Assembly (NCBI RefSeq): GCF_002803155.1
Contig: NZ_NNBP01000029.1
Coordinates: forward strand, 47,484 to 111,483
DNA from: Streptomyces sp. CB02959
Lineage (GTDB): Bacteria; Actinomycetota; Actinomycetes; Streptomycetales; Streptomycetaceae
Length of the DNA: 64,000 nucleotides
Direction: 5' to 3'
The translations under genes were made by a program, and so were the position numbers. Positions 7,756 through 16,226 of this stretch are shown one piece after another (the first letter of the stretch is position 1; each line of letters begins with the position of its first letter). The notes under the pieces are model-generated. The model had not been told where the DNA came from. It did no database searches and worked only from the letters and a program-made list of their open reading frames with translations.

Positions 7756-8229
7756 TCAGCGCACCCGTCCGTACCAGACGGCACGGCTCCAGATCCGCTC
7801 CAGCCGCACCACGGCGCCGGCCTTGGGCGCGTGCCAGATCCGGTCGCCGCCCGCGTAGATGCCGACGTGGTAGATCCCGCTGCCGGAGTGGAAGAAGACC
7901 AGATCGCCGCTCCTCCGGGAGGAGCGCGCGACATGCTGGGTGCGGCGGTACTGCTGTGCCGCGGTGCGTGGCAGGGCCCGGCCGGCGCGGCGGTACGAGT
8001 AGAGCGTCAGTCCCGAGCAGTCGAAGCTGTCCGGTCCCTGCGCCCCCCACTTGTACGGGGAGCCCTGCTTGGAGGCGGCGATCCGCAGGGCCTTGACGGG
8101 GATGGACGCTAATTCGGCCTCCGCGGCCGCGCCCGGGGCGGGTGTGGGCCCGCCCAGCGCGACCAGGGTGAGGGCGGAGACGGTGCCGGCGCGCACCAGG
8201 AGGTGCGGCATCTGCATGCGCATGGTCAT
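7756..8229 (-). CDS. Secreted NlpC/P60 peptidoglycan endopeptidase
   Basis: NlpC/P60 enzymes cut the D-gamma-glutamyl bond in stem peptides of the cell wall. This 157-residue protein has a signal peptide (MTMRMQMPHLLVRAGTVSAL then an Ala-rich cleavage region) and one catalytic domain. The Cys is in DSFDCSGLTLYSY, the His in YHVGIYAG and the third polar residue in IWHAP. There are no SH3, LysM or coiled-coil modules, so it is a minimal member. The ATG at 8229 follows GAAGGG at good spacing. A 14-bp site matching the Streptomyces Crp consensus lies about 145 bases upstream, like that of some cell-wall hydrolase genes regulated at germination. Confidence 0.88.
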   Translation of the reverse strand: MTMRMQMPHLLVRAGTVSALTLVALGGPTPAPGAAAEAELASIPVKALRIAASKQGSPYKWGAQGPDSFDCSGLTLYSYRRAGRALPRTAAQQYRRTQHVARSSRRSGDLVFFHSGSGIYHVGIYAGGDRIWHAPKAGAVVRLERIWSRAVWYGRVR

Positions 8230-8371
8230 GCGCAACCCTTCGTCAGCCGGTGATCCGGACAACGGCGGGAGCAGCTGCCCGTCCGGACCGCCCCGTCGCT
8301 GTGGCGGGGGCTTGTCGTCGAAGGGATCGTCACGCACCGCCCACCCGATTTCCGAGCTGAAATTGCAGTGT

Positions 8372-8385
8372 GTGACATTGGTCAC
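8372..8385. promoter_or_regulatory. Candidate Crp-binding site upstream of the wall-hydrolase gene
   Basis: GTGACATTGGTCAC is a perfect inverted repeat with 5-bp arms and matches GTG-N6-GNCAC, the consensus I recall for S. coelicolor Crp; it also fits the E. coli TGTGA-N6-TCAC frame. It is the only obvious palindrome in the 416 bases between the NlpC/P60 and ClpP-operon genes (8230-8645), where no gene was recognised. Confidence 0.5.
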
Positions 8386-8645
8386 TTTTGGGCTGAATAG
8401 GTTCTTTTGTCCCGTACGTGGCGGTATCGGCCGTGTCGGCGGGGCCGGGACCAGCACCGAAACCCAAGGGGGGCGGGAATCTTCGCCGACCCGCGCAATT
8501 CCTCGCCCCCTTACCGCAGCCGCACACATTACGCCGTATGTGCACTCCGGAGTCGTACGTGTCCCGGCGGTGCGCGCCGCCCACCCCCGGAACACGTCCC
8601 GAGCCGGGGGCCGTACGGCTCCGTGGGCCCCTCGCGGGAGTCGGG

Positions 8646-8954
8646 TCAGGCGCCCTCCTGCGGCGGTACGGTCACCCGCCGCGCCCGGCGCTCCCCGTCC
8701 AGGACCCGCAGCGCCCGCCCCAGGGTCCCGGCGTGCAGCTCGCTCTCACCGCGGTCGTGCATCAAGGCCAGCGCGTCCCGCAGCTCGGTGGACTTGCGGA
8801 CCAGGGCCTGGGCCGCGCGCAGTCCGCCGTACGTCCCGGTGGCGCGGGCCGGATTGATCCGGCCCAGCAGGTCCAGGACCTCCAGATAGCTGTCGATCAG
8901 CTGCCCCTCGGCCCGGGTCAGGGCGGGCAGCGGCGGCAGTTCGGGCGGCAGCAC
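8646..8954 (-). CDS. Small hypothetical protein downstream of clpP
   Basis: A 102-residue, Leu- and Arg-rich, mostly helical protein (LTRAEGQLIDSYLEVLDLLGRINPARATGTYGGLRAAQALVRK) with no signal peptide or membrane segment. Strong third-position GC bias supports real coding. It starts 6 bases after the clpP stop and is surely in the same operon. In other Streptomyces the place behind an accessory clpP is often taken by a second clpP; this protein has no Ser-His-Asp triad, so it is not a Clp subunit. A role linked to this ClpP is an inference from position only. Confidence 0.65.
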   Translation of the reverse strand: MLPPELPPLPALTRAEGQLIDSYLEVLDLLGRINPARATGTYGGLRAAQALVRKSTELRDALALMHDRGESELHAGTLGRALRVLDGERRARRVTVPPQEGA

Positions 8955-8960
8955 CGCGCC

Positions 8961-9596
8961 TCACCGCCCGAGGGGCTGCGCGGAGGCCCGCTTGCGGCCG
9001 CGGGTGAGCCCGTCGATCAGGCCGTACTCCTGGGCGGCGGGCGCGTCGAAGAAGGTGTCCCGCTCGATGTCCGCGGCGATCCGCGCCCGCGGCTGCCCGG
9101 TGTGCTCGGTCAGCATCTCCTCCAGTCTGTCGCGGGTGCGCAGCAGTTCCTCCGCCCGGATCCGCAGGTCGTCGGCCTGGCCCTGGACCGGTTCGCCGAG
9201 CGACGGCTGATGGACCATCACCCGGGCGTGCGGGAGCGCCAGCCGCTTCCCCGGTGCCCCGGCGGCCAGCAGGACGGCGGCCGCCGAGGCCGCCTGGCCC
9301 AGGCAGACGGTCTCCACGTCGCACGAGACGTAGCGCATCGTGTCGTAGATCGCGCACATCGCGGTGAACGAGCCGCCGGGCGAGTTGATGTAGAGCGAGA
9401 TGTCCTGGTCCGGGGCGGCGTGTTCGAGGTGGACGAGCTGCGCCATCACGTCGTTGGCCGAGGCGTCGTCGATGGCCGTCCCCAGGAAGACGATCCGCTC
9501 GTCGAGCAGCTTGGAGTACGGGTCGGTCGTCCGGGTCCCGTAGCTGGTGCGCTCGGTGAACTCCGGCAGGACATGGCGCGCCGTCGGCTGCGGCAT
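8961..9596 (-). CDS. ATP-dependent Clp protease proteolytic subunit (accessory ClpP)
   Basis: ClpP forms a barrel peptidase that degrades proteins fed by Clp ATPases. The 211-residue protein keeps the full triad: Ser104 in CLGQAAS, His129 in ARVMVHQP and Asp180 in IERDTFF. The Gly-rich strand YINSPGGS that shapes the oxyanion hole and the handle-helix region are intact. No clpX or second clpP is near, and divergence from housekeeping ClpP1P2 (QAASAAAVLLAAG) suggests an accessory ClpP3/4/5 type. The ATG at 9596 follows GGAAGGGAG. A TGTAC-N5-GTACA palindrome sits about 25 bases upstream, suggesting specific transcriptional control. Confidence 0.9.
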   Translation of the reverse strand: MPQPTARHVLPEFTERTSYGTRTTDPYSKLLDERIVFLGTAIDDASANDVMAQLVHLEHAAPDQDISLYINSPGGSFTAMCAIYDTMRYVSCDVETVCLGQAASAAAVLLAAGAPGKRLALPHARVMVHQPSLGEPVQGQADDLRIRAEELLRTRDRLEEMLTEHTGQPRARIAADIERDTFFDAPAAQEYGLIDGLTRGRKRASAQPLGR

Positions 9597-9621
9597 GGCT
9601 GCTCCCTTCCTCTGTAAAAAA

Positions 9622-9636
9622 TGTACAGGACGTACA
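9622..9636. promoter_or_regulatory. Palindrome in the clpP promoter region
   Basis: TGTAC-AGGAC-GTACA is a perfect inverted repeat 26-40 bases before the clpP start, in a locally AT-rich stretch (9612-9740) that stands out from the surrounding GC-rich DNA. Its position suits an operator overlapping the promoter. The regulator is unknown; accessory clpP operons in Streptomyces are known to be controlled by PopR/ClgR-type proteins, but I do not claim this is their motif. Confidence 0.45.
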
Positions 9637-9666
9637 GGTCGTTAGAATGGGAGCAGATTCTAGTGA

Positions 9667-10323
9667 TCATTTACAAGTCCCAGGCCAGAAGCTGGTTTTG
9701 TTTCTCGCTGGAAGCGGATATCTCGCAGTCTGTTTCTGCGGGATCCTGTTCACCGGCTGGGCGGTGAACAGGCGACCTGCCGCAAGTTCGCCCCGACGCC
9801 CGGAACTACACCGCGGCGAAGCTGATGTCGCAGGTCGGCCTGCGGGGCGGCGAGGATCGGGATCGCCCCGGAATCTGCCGCCGGTCGACGCCCCGATCGC
9901 GGAGTCGTCGGCGGCGAAGAGGCCGAGCGGCGTCAGCGTGGCCGGCCCCGGACCGGCCAGCTCCCCGGGCCCCGGCGGCTGCCGCTCCACCGTGCGTAGC
10001 AGCAGCCCGTCGGCCTGAACGGCCTTGCTGGTACCGGCGAGTGCGGTGGCGGCCGGCGCGGGCGCGGCGGTGTCCGCGTCGGACAGCACGGTCGTGGACG
10101 CATCGGGCTCGGAGCCGTCCCCGGCCCCACCACCGGTCGTCAACGCGGCGGCTTGGTCCGGGATTTCCTCAACCGCGGCTCCGCCGGTGGCCGCCCGCCG
10201 GCCTGCGGCAAGACGGTCTACAGGCAGGGACACTCCGTCGAGTGCGGTGTCAACCGCCTCAGAAGGCACCGTGCGGTCGACGCGAGGTACCACCCGGCCC
10301 GGCCCCGACGCCATGCCACCCAC
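9667..10323 (-). pseudogene. Possible degenerate minus-strand gene
   Basis: The 885 bases between clpP and the LAL regulator hold no clear gene. The minus frame is open for 218 codons, and roughly 10200-9890 has gene-like third-position GC, whereas both ends do not. The product is Ala/Gly/Pro-rich without signal peptide, membrane segment or recognisable motif. It may be the remnant of a secreted Ala/Gly-rich protein or a chance open frame. Confidence 0.3.
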
Positions 10324-10481
10324 AGCAAGATCATTACGTGTCTGGCCAGGTCATACGGGATATCGTCCGGAGAGAACGCTGGCCCGGAATAGGGGATTTC
10401 GCGACTTTCGGCATGCAGCATTCAGCTCGGGCGTCCTGCACCGAGGGGGCGCCGTTTGCACCGAGGTGGAGGAGTGTGGGT

Positions 10482-13244
10482 ATGGGCAGTGTGCTTCTCG
10501 AACGCGAGGAAGCGCTGGCGGCCGCGGCGAGGGCCGGAGAGTCCGCGCGGTCCGGTGCGGGCCGTTGGCTGGTGTTCGGTGCGGCGGCGGGGATGGGCCG
10601 CACCGCCCTGTTGCGGGAGGTGGCGGGGCGGGAGGCGGCGGGCGGGGCGATGCGTGTGCTGCGCGCGGGCTGTTCGCCGGAGGAGTCGGGGTTCCCCTTC
10701 GCTCTCGTGCGCCAGCTCTTTCCCGAGGGCGGGGAGGTGCCCTTCGCGGACCTGCGGGCGGCCGAGGAGCAGATGGTCTTCCACCGCCTCGTGACCCGCT
10801 TGGCGCGGACCGCCGAACGTCGGCCCGTACTTCTGGCCGTCGACGACCTGCACGATGCCGACATGGCGTCACGCCGTTGGCTCGGCTACCTGGCCCGTCG
10901 GCTGGCGGACCTGCCCGTGCTGCTGGTCCTGACCGAGTGCCGGGAGAAGGGCACCGCCGTGCTGCCCAGTGCGACGGGCACGTCCGTGGTGCTCCGCCCG
11001 CTGGGCCCGGAGGCCGTGGCCCGTCTGGTGTTCGCCCGCGGACACGGCGCCGACCGGGCCGAGTTGTGTATCCGGGCGTGCGCCGGCAATCCGGTGCTGG
11101 TGCACGCGCTCCTCGCCGACCTCCGTGAGGGGCCGCTGCCCCGCAGCCTGTCCGAGCTGGGCGGAAGCCGCTACCGTGACGCGATCGTCCATTGGATACG
11201 GGCCCGGGCGACCCCATGGTCGCGCGGCCTCTCCCTGGCGGTCGCCGTGGCCGGGGGCGGCGCCGCGCTGCTCGGCGGGGCCCTGCTCCACGAGGCCGCC
11301 GGCCTCTGCCCGGACCACCGCGCCGCGTCCGCGGGCGCGTCCGCCCTCCGCCGCCTCTTCTCCCACCCGCTGGCACGCGAGGCCGCCCTCGCGGCGGTCG
11401 ATCCGGCCGAACTGGGCGCGCTGCGCGGCCGTATCGCCCGCCTGCTCGACGAGCGCGGCGCGCCCACGGCGGACGTCGCCGCCCAGCTGCTCCACCTCGA
11501 CCGGCCCGGCGAGGAGTGGATGACGCAGTCCCTGGAGGACGCGGCCGAGGACGCCGTACGCGGCGGCCGGGTCGACGAGGCCACCGCTTTCCTCCGCCAC
11601 GCCCTCACCGCTCCGCTCGCCCCCGGCCGTCGCGCCGGGCTCACCCTGCGCCTCGGCGCCCTGGAGCTGCCCCACAGCGCGGATGCCGGCATCCGCAGGC
11701 TGCGCGCGGCGCTGGAGCTGCACGCCGACCGTCATGAACGCGCCGCTGTCGCACCCGCCCTCGGCGCGGCGCTCGTCGCCCGGGGTCGCACGGACACCGC
11801 CATGCGCGTCATGAGCCAGGTGGGCAGCGCCGTGGACGACGGCGAGCTCGTCCGTGTGCTGCAGACCACCGCCGCCGTCATGGCCTCCCACGACGCGGTC
11901 GCGTGGCGCAACGCCGTCGCCCGCATGCGGGAACTGACGGCGACGGCCCCCGCCGCCGTCGAGCCGCTCGCCTGCGGCCTGGTCACCGAGTACGAGGTCG
12001 GGACCGGCCGGCTGTCGGCGGCCGAGGCCCTCGGCCGTGTGCTGCCGCGGCTGGCCGCACCGGTGGACCCCCGGCTCCGCGACGGCTGGCTGGGAACCGC
12101 GGCCACCTTATTGCAGTGGGCCGACCGGCTGGACGAGGCACGCGCCCTCGCCGAAGAGGCCCTCCCCGCCCCGCCCGCGCTCCCGGATCTGACGGACATC
12201 GGCCGACAGTGCCTGATCAGCGTGCGGGCCGAAGCGGCCCTGTGGGCCGGTGACTTCCGGCGCGTGATCGCCGAGAACGCCCCGCTCCTCGACGCGTGCG
12301 CCGGGCAGGGGATCCGCATGCCCCACCTGGCGTCCATGGTGGCACTCGCCCACTGCGAACTCGGCCACCGTGCCCACGCCCGGCGGTTGCTGGCCGGCCT
12401 CGACGAGGAGAGTGCCGACAGCTCCTGGGAATGGAACGAACTGCACTACGCCAGAGCCTTTCTGCACATGGCCGAGGGCAACTGGCAGGCCGCCCTCGAC
12501 GACTACCTGTCCTGCGGCCGCGGTCAGAGCGCCCGCGACTTCGTCAGCCCGGTGGCCACCCCCTGGCGCTCCGGCGCCGCCCTTGCCCTGGTCGGACTCG
12601 GACAGCCGGCGAGAGCCCTGGAGCTCGCCGAGGAGGAACTGAGCTACTCGCGGACCTGGGGGACACCCCGCACGGTGAGCCGGGCCCTGCGGGCCCACGC
12701 CGCGGTCGTGGGCGGCCGCCGGGGGCTAGAGTCGCTGAGCGAGGCCGCGGCCGTGCTGAGGACCGCACCGGCCCCCGTCGAACTCGTCGAGACCCTCCTC
12801 GACCTGGGCCACGCGCGGATCGACGCCGGGAACAGCCGCAAGGGCCGCGAGGACCTGCACGAGGCCCACGCCCTGGCACTGCGCCTGCTGGCCCCCGACC
12901 CCACCGGACACCCGGACGCCCCGGACGCGCCCGCCACCGGACGCCTGCTCCGCGCCACCGGTAACGCCCTGCGGGCCAGCGGCGCCCGCGGGACCCGCCG
13001 GGACACGACGGGCAGCGCCGCACTCACCCGGGCAGAGCGGCGCATCGTCGAGCTGGCGGCCCAGGGTCAGACGAACGCCCAGATCGGCGAGGTGCTCCAC
13101 CTGGCCCGCCGCACCGTGGAGACCCACCTCACCCACGCCTACCGCAAACTTGGCGTGACCCGCCGCACCCAGCTCGCCTCCCGGCTGACCGGGACGGGCA
13201 CGGCGGCCTCCTCCAGCGCGCGGAGCCTCACCACATCCGGCTGA
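10482..13244 (+). CDS. LAL-family (large ATP-binding LuxR-type) transcriptional regulator with a TTA codon
   Basis: This 920-residue protein has the LAL layout: N-terminal AAA/STAND ATPase, long helical TPR-like middle and C-terminal LuxR helix-turn-helix (LTRAERRIVELAAQGQTNAQ onward, ending RRTVETHLTHAYRKLG). The Walker A loop reads GAAAGMGRT (residues 33-41), with Arg for the usual Lys, while Walker B (VLLAVDDLHDAD) is intact, so nucleotide binding may be altered. Codon 543 (12108-12110) is TTA, which in Streptomyces makes translation depend on the bldA tRNA, a hallmark of pathway-specific regulators. It lies 181 bases upstream of the biosynthetic operon on the same strand, so it is the likely activator of that cluster (inference). 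The ATG at 10482 follows GGAGGAG. Confidence 0.9.
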   Translation: MGSVLLEREEALAAAARAGESARSGAGRWLVFGAAAGMGRTALLREVAGREAAGGAMRVLRAGCSPEESGFPFALVRQLFPEGGEVPFADLRAAEEQMVFHRLVTRLARTAERRPVLLAVDDLHDADMASRRWLGYLARRLADLPVLLVLTECREKGTAVLPSATGTSVVLRPLGPEAVARLVFARGHGADRAELCIRACAGNPVLVHALLADLREGPLPRSLSELGGSRYRDAIVHWIRARATPWSRGLSLAVAVAGGGAALLGGALLHEAAGLCPDHRAASAGASALRRLFSHPLAREAALAAVDPAELGALRGRIARLLDERGAPTADVAAQLLHLDRPGEEWMTQSLEDAAEDAVRGGRVDEATAFLRHALTAPLAPGRRAGLTLRLGALELPHSADAGIRRLRAALELHADRHERAAVAPALGAALVARGRTDTAMRVMSQVGSAVDDGELVRVLQTTAAVMASHDAVAWRNAVARMRELTATAPAAVEPLACGLVTEYEVGTGRLSAAEALGRVLPRLAAPVDPRLRDGWLGTAATLLQWADRLDEARALAEEALPAPPALPDLTDIGRQCLISVRAEAALWAGDFRRVIAENAPLLDACAGQGIRMPHLASMVALAHCELGHRAHARRLLAGLDEESADSSWEWNELHYARAFLHMAEGNWQAALDDYLSCGRGQSARDFVSPVATPWRSGAALALVGLGQPARALELAEEELSYSRTWGTPRTVSRALRAHAAVVGGRRGLESLSEAAAVLRTAPAPVELVETLLDLGHARIDAGNSRKGREDLHEAHALALRLLAPDPTGHPDAPDAPATGRLLRATGNALRASGARGTRRDTTGSAALTRAERRIVELAAQGQTNAQIGEVLHLARRTVETHLTHAYRKLGVTRRTQLASRLTGTGTAASSSARSLTTSG

Positions 13245-13425
13245 CCAGGGCCGTCGCCCACGCCGGGCGACCACCGGGATCGTGGATCTCCACGATGGCC
13301 GTCAAGATCCCCCGCACGGCAGGCTGACCTGAGAACACCAGCCGGACCAGGAGCACCTCCTGATTCCGGCCCGGCCGTAACAAGTCCGTTCTCACGAGGA
13401 ATGCACGCCTGGCGTGGGTGGATAT

Positions 13426-15102
13426 ATGTCGGTATCTGATGTTACTTCGCGTCGCACCGTCCCCGGCGGGGGAGTGGGGGATCCTCATCCGCCGGGCCCG
13501 TGCGAAGTGCTGGAGGGGCCGCTCGGCGTCGGCGACCTGCTGGCGGCCGTGCGCGCGGTCCTCGACGGCCACGACGGGGCGCCGGCGCGACCGGAGCTGA
13601 CCGTGCACGGGCCCGGCCAGTACACGGTGCGGGTGGGCGGCGACCGGCTGGACATCCGCAGCCGGCCGCTGTCCGACCAGCCGCCCGGCACCCTGGACCC
13701 CGTCCTCGACGGGCCGGGGGCCCGCCGGATCGTGCTCACCGCCTCCGGCGCCCCCTCGGAGCGAGCCCGTGACCTGTTCACGGCGCTGACCGAGGCGATC
13801 GGCCGGCGGGCCCGGTGCTACACCGAGGCCGAGGCCGCCGCCATCGCGGCCGGCATGCCGCTGACGGACCGCTATGCCCAGCCCGAACCGGCGCTCGCCG
13901 GATGGGCGTTGATCTTCCGGGACCACTATGTGGAGAACAGCGTCGGCTTCCTGCTGGCCATGGAGCGCGCCGGACTCGACCCCGAGTGGATCTTCGCGCT
14001 GTCCAAGGGCGACCGGACGCAGCACCGCGAGCGGGTGCACTCCTGGTTCCTGCGCCGCGGCTACGCCAGCGACACCCTGGACAACTCCGTCATCAACGGC
14101 ACGGCCGGAGCGGCGGAAGCGGCCCGCGCACGGGCGGTGGACGCCCAGGTGGCCGACTTCATCCGCCGGGCGCACGCCGCCGGCCGCAAGGTCCTGGTCA
14201 TCGACGACGGCGGCCTGCTCGCCCAGGGCTACGGCGCCGACGGGCCGGGACCGCGGGTGGACGCCGCCATCGAGCTGACCGTCAGCGGGCTCAAGCGCAT
14301 CACGGCCGCCCCCGGCGAACTGGCCGTCCCCGTGCTGAACATGGCCCGCTCCCAGCTGAAGTCACGGCTGGGCTACAACGAGATAGCCGACTCCTGCGTG
14401 CGCCGGCTGCGGGCGATCGTGCCCGGCCAGAAATTCATCGGCCGGCACGTCCTGCTGCTGGGCTACGGCACCCTGGGCGCACGGGCGGCCCGCTCGCTGC
14501 GTGCGCTGGGCTGCCGGGTCGCCGTGGTGGACACCGACATCCTGGCGCTGATCACCGCCGCCGAGGACGGCTTCGAGACCCACCGCAGCATCGCCGAGGC
14601 CCTCGACCGGCAGCGGCCGTTCCTCATCCTCGGCAGCAGCGGCGGCACCGCCGTCACCGCCGAGGACGTGCCGCTGCTGCCCGACGGCGTGCTGCTGGCC
14701 GGCTTCGCCACCAAGGACTTCAGCGTGCTGACCGACGGCTACCCCGGTGCCACCGCGCAGCGCATCCCGCACGTCGGCGTGCGCTACGACCTGCCGCACG
14801 CCACCACCGCCACCGTGCTGGGCGACGGCCGCTCGCTGAACCTCTTCGAGTACGAGGGCATCGCCAACCGCGGCTACGACGCCTACCGCGCCGGCACCCT
14901 GCTCGCCGCGCTCGCCCTCTGCCGCGATCCGGAGCGGTACCCGCCCGGCCTCCACCTGGAGCCGGTGGACCGGATCATCGACGACGCCGGGCTGTTCGAC
15001 GCGTACTACACCCAGTACCTGTGCGCGCGGTCCGCCCCGCTGGGCACCGGAGCGTTTTCCGGCACCGCTGAGACCGCCGGTGAGGACGCCCATGCCCGGT
15101 AG
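13426..15102 (+). CDS. S-adenosylhomocysteine-hydrolase-like NAD-binding protein
   Basis: The 558-residue protein resembles the C-terminal half of SAH hydrolase: HVLLLGYGTLGARAARSLR is the NAD-binding Rossmann turn, followed by VAVVDTDILALITAAEDGFE and LILGSSGG, as in adenosylhomocysteinase. SAHH uses tightly bound NAD to oxidise the ribose 3'-OH transiently. The catalytic segment corresponding to TKSKFDN reads QLKSRLGY: the Lys is kept, but the Asp and Asn appear to be missing. The N-terminal about 170 residues are unlike SAHH. It is probably a repurposed enzyme of a biosynthetic pathway. It opens an operon with overlapping genes. The ATG at 13426 follows GGGTGGA; a GTG at 13414 is also possible. 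Confidence 0.75.
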   Translation: MSVSDVTSRRTVPGGGVGDPHPPGPCEVLEGPLGVGDLLAAVRAVLDGHDGAPARPELTVHGPGQYTVRVGGDRLDIRSRPLSDQPPGTLDPVLDGPGARRIVLTASGAPSERARDLFTALTEAIGRRARCYTEAEAAAIAAGMPLTDRYAQPEPALAGWALIFRDHYVENSVGFLLAMERAGLDPEWIFALSKGDRTQHRERVHSWFLRRGYASDTLDNSVINGTAGAAEAARARAVDAQVADFIRRAHAAGRKVLVIDDGGLLAQGYGADGPGPRVDAAIELTVSGLKRITAAPGELAVPVLNMARSQLKSRLGYNEIADSCVRRLRAIVPGQKFIGRHVLLLGYGTLGARAARSLRALGCRVAVVDTDILALITAAEDGFETHRSIAEALDRQRPFLILGSSGGTAVTAEDVPLLPDGVLLAGFATKDFSVLTDGYPGATAQRIPHVGVRYDLPHATTATVLGDGRSLNLFEYEGIANRGYDAYRAGTLLAALALCRDPERYPPGLHLEPVDRIIDDAGLFDAYYTQYLCARSAPLGTGAFSGTAETAGEDAHAR

Positions 15103-16213
15103 GCCGCATGTGTGCGTCGTCGGCCACGGCGTGGCCGGCCGGCTGCACCACCAACTGTTCGACGGCATGGGCATGTCCGTGTCCGTCGTCGACCCCACCG
15201 CCCCCGGCTGCGGCACCCCCTTCCCCACTGCCGCCACCGTGGGGGAACTGTCCACGGACAGGCCGGTGGACGTCTGGTCGGTCTGCACCCCGACCGCCGG
15301 CCACCTACAGGCCGTGGCCGCCGTCCTCGCCCGCGACCCCGAGGCCCGCATCCTGCTGGAGAAGCCGGCCTGCCGGTCCTGGGAGGGCCCCGAACTCACC
15401 GCGCTGCTCGGCACGTACGACCGGGCCCGGCTGGTGGTGATGAACCAGTACGCGCACGCCAAGGCTCCCGCCATACTCGAGGCCGTACGCGCCGAGTTCG
15501 CCCGCCGGCACCCGGTGACGGCCATCCGCGTCGCCTTCTGCAAGGACCGCCGCGAGGACATCGCGGCCGGCCGCTTCGTCGACCTCGACTACGGCGTCTT
15601 CGGCTACGAGTGGCTGCACATGCTCGCCGTCCTCGGCGGCTTCCTGCCCGCCCGGGCCTTCCACCACTATCTGCTGGCCGGGCCCGAGCCACAGGCCGTA
15701 CGGATCGCCCGTGACCCCCACCTGGTCAGCACCGCGGCCCACGACACCACGACGCTGAGCGCGGGTGTCGGCCCCGCGGGCGAGGTCGAGGTCGAGCTGT
15801 ACTCCACCATCGTCGGCCACGACGCCCCGCACGCGGCCCCCGCGCCCTCCTGGGCCCGGCGCACCACACCCGCCGCCGACAGCCGGCTGCGGCTGGCCCG
15901 GATCGAGGCCGGCCCGGTCCTCCTCACCCTGGAACTCGACCCGGTCTTCCTGCCCAACGGCACCCGGCTGCCCCGCAACACCCACCGGCTGACCATGGAC
16001 GGGCCGCACGGCCACCGCGAGTGGCTGATCCCCGACTCCCCGATGGACAACGCGCTGCGGCACGGCGTCGCGGCCCTGCTCGGCCCCGGCCCAGGCCCCG
16101 CGCTGGACCTGCGGCCCCTCGACCGCATCGGCCGGCTGGCCGAACTGGCCCGTGCCGAACGCCCCGCGCCCTCCGGCCCCCCGACCCCCGCCCCCCTGCC
16201 GACCCGACTGTGA
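15092..16213 (+). CDS. Gfo/Idh/MocA-like oxidoreductase (first)
   Basis: The 373-residue protein starts with a Rossmann turn, VCVVGHGVAGRLHH (GxGxxG), and has ILLEKPAC, the EKP signature whose Lys binds substrate and cofactor in Gfo/Idh/MocA dehydrogenases. The usual C-terminal Asp-x3-His pair is not in standard form; VDLDYGVFGYEWLHML is the nearest match, so this is a divergent member. Such enzymes oxidise or reduce sugar, cyclitol or amino-sugar hydroxyls with NAD(P). The ATG at 15092 overlaps the upstream gene by 11 bases and follows GTGAGGA; a GTG at 15080 in frame is the alternative. The Pro-rich C-terminus is probably disordered. Second gene of the cluster. Confidence 0.78.
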   Translation: MPGRPHVCVVGHGVAGRLHHQLFDGMGMSVSVVDPTAPGCGTPFPTAATVGELSTDRPVDVWSVCTPTAGHLQAVAAVLARDPEARILLEKPACRSWEGPELTALLGTYDRARLVVMNQYAHAKAPAILEAVRAEFARRHPVTAIRVAFCKDRREDIAAGRFVDLDYGVFGYEWLHMLAVLGGFLPARAFHHYLLAGPEPQAVRIARDPHLVSTAAHDTTTLSAGVGPAGEVEVELYSTIVGHDAPHAAPAPSWARRTTPAADSRLRLARIEAGPVLLTLELDPVFLPNGTRLPRNTHRLTMDGPHGHREWLIPDSPMDNALRHGVAALLGPGPGPALDLRPLDRIGRLAELARAERPAPSGPPTPAPLPTRL

Positions 16214-16226
16214 GAGTGAAACGCCC

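Noticed and set aside
8230..8645. ydaO-type (c-di-AMP) riboswitch before the NlpC/P60 gene
   Set aside because: Some Streptomyces wall-hydrolase genes have one, but I could not find its conserved helices or loops here.
13228..14175. A 315-codon minus-strand frame over the SAHH-like gene start
   Set aside because: It mirrors the third-position bias of the plus-strand gene and has no motif; it also crosses the promoter region.
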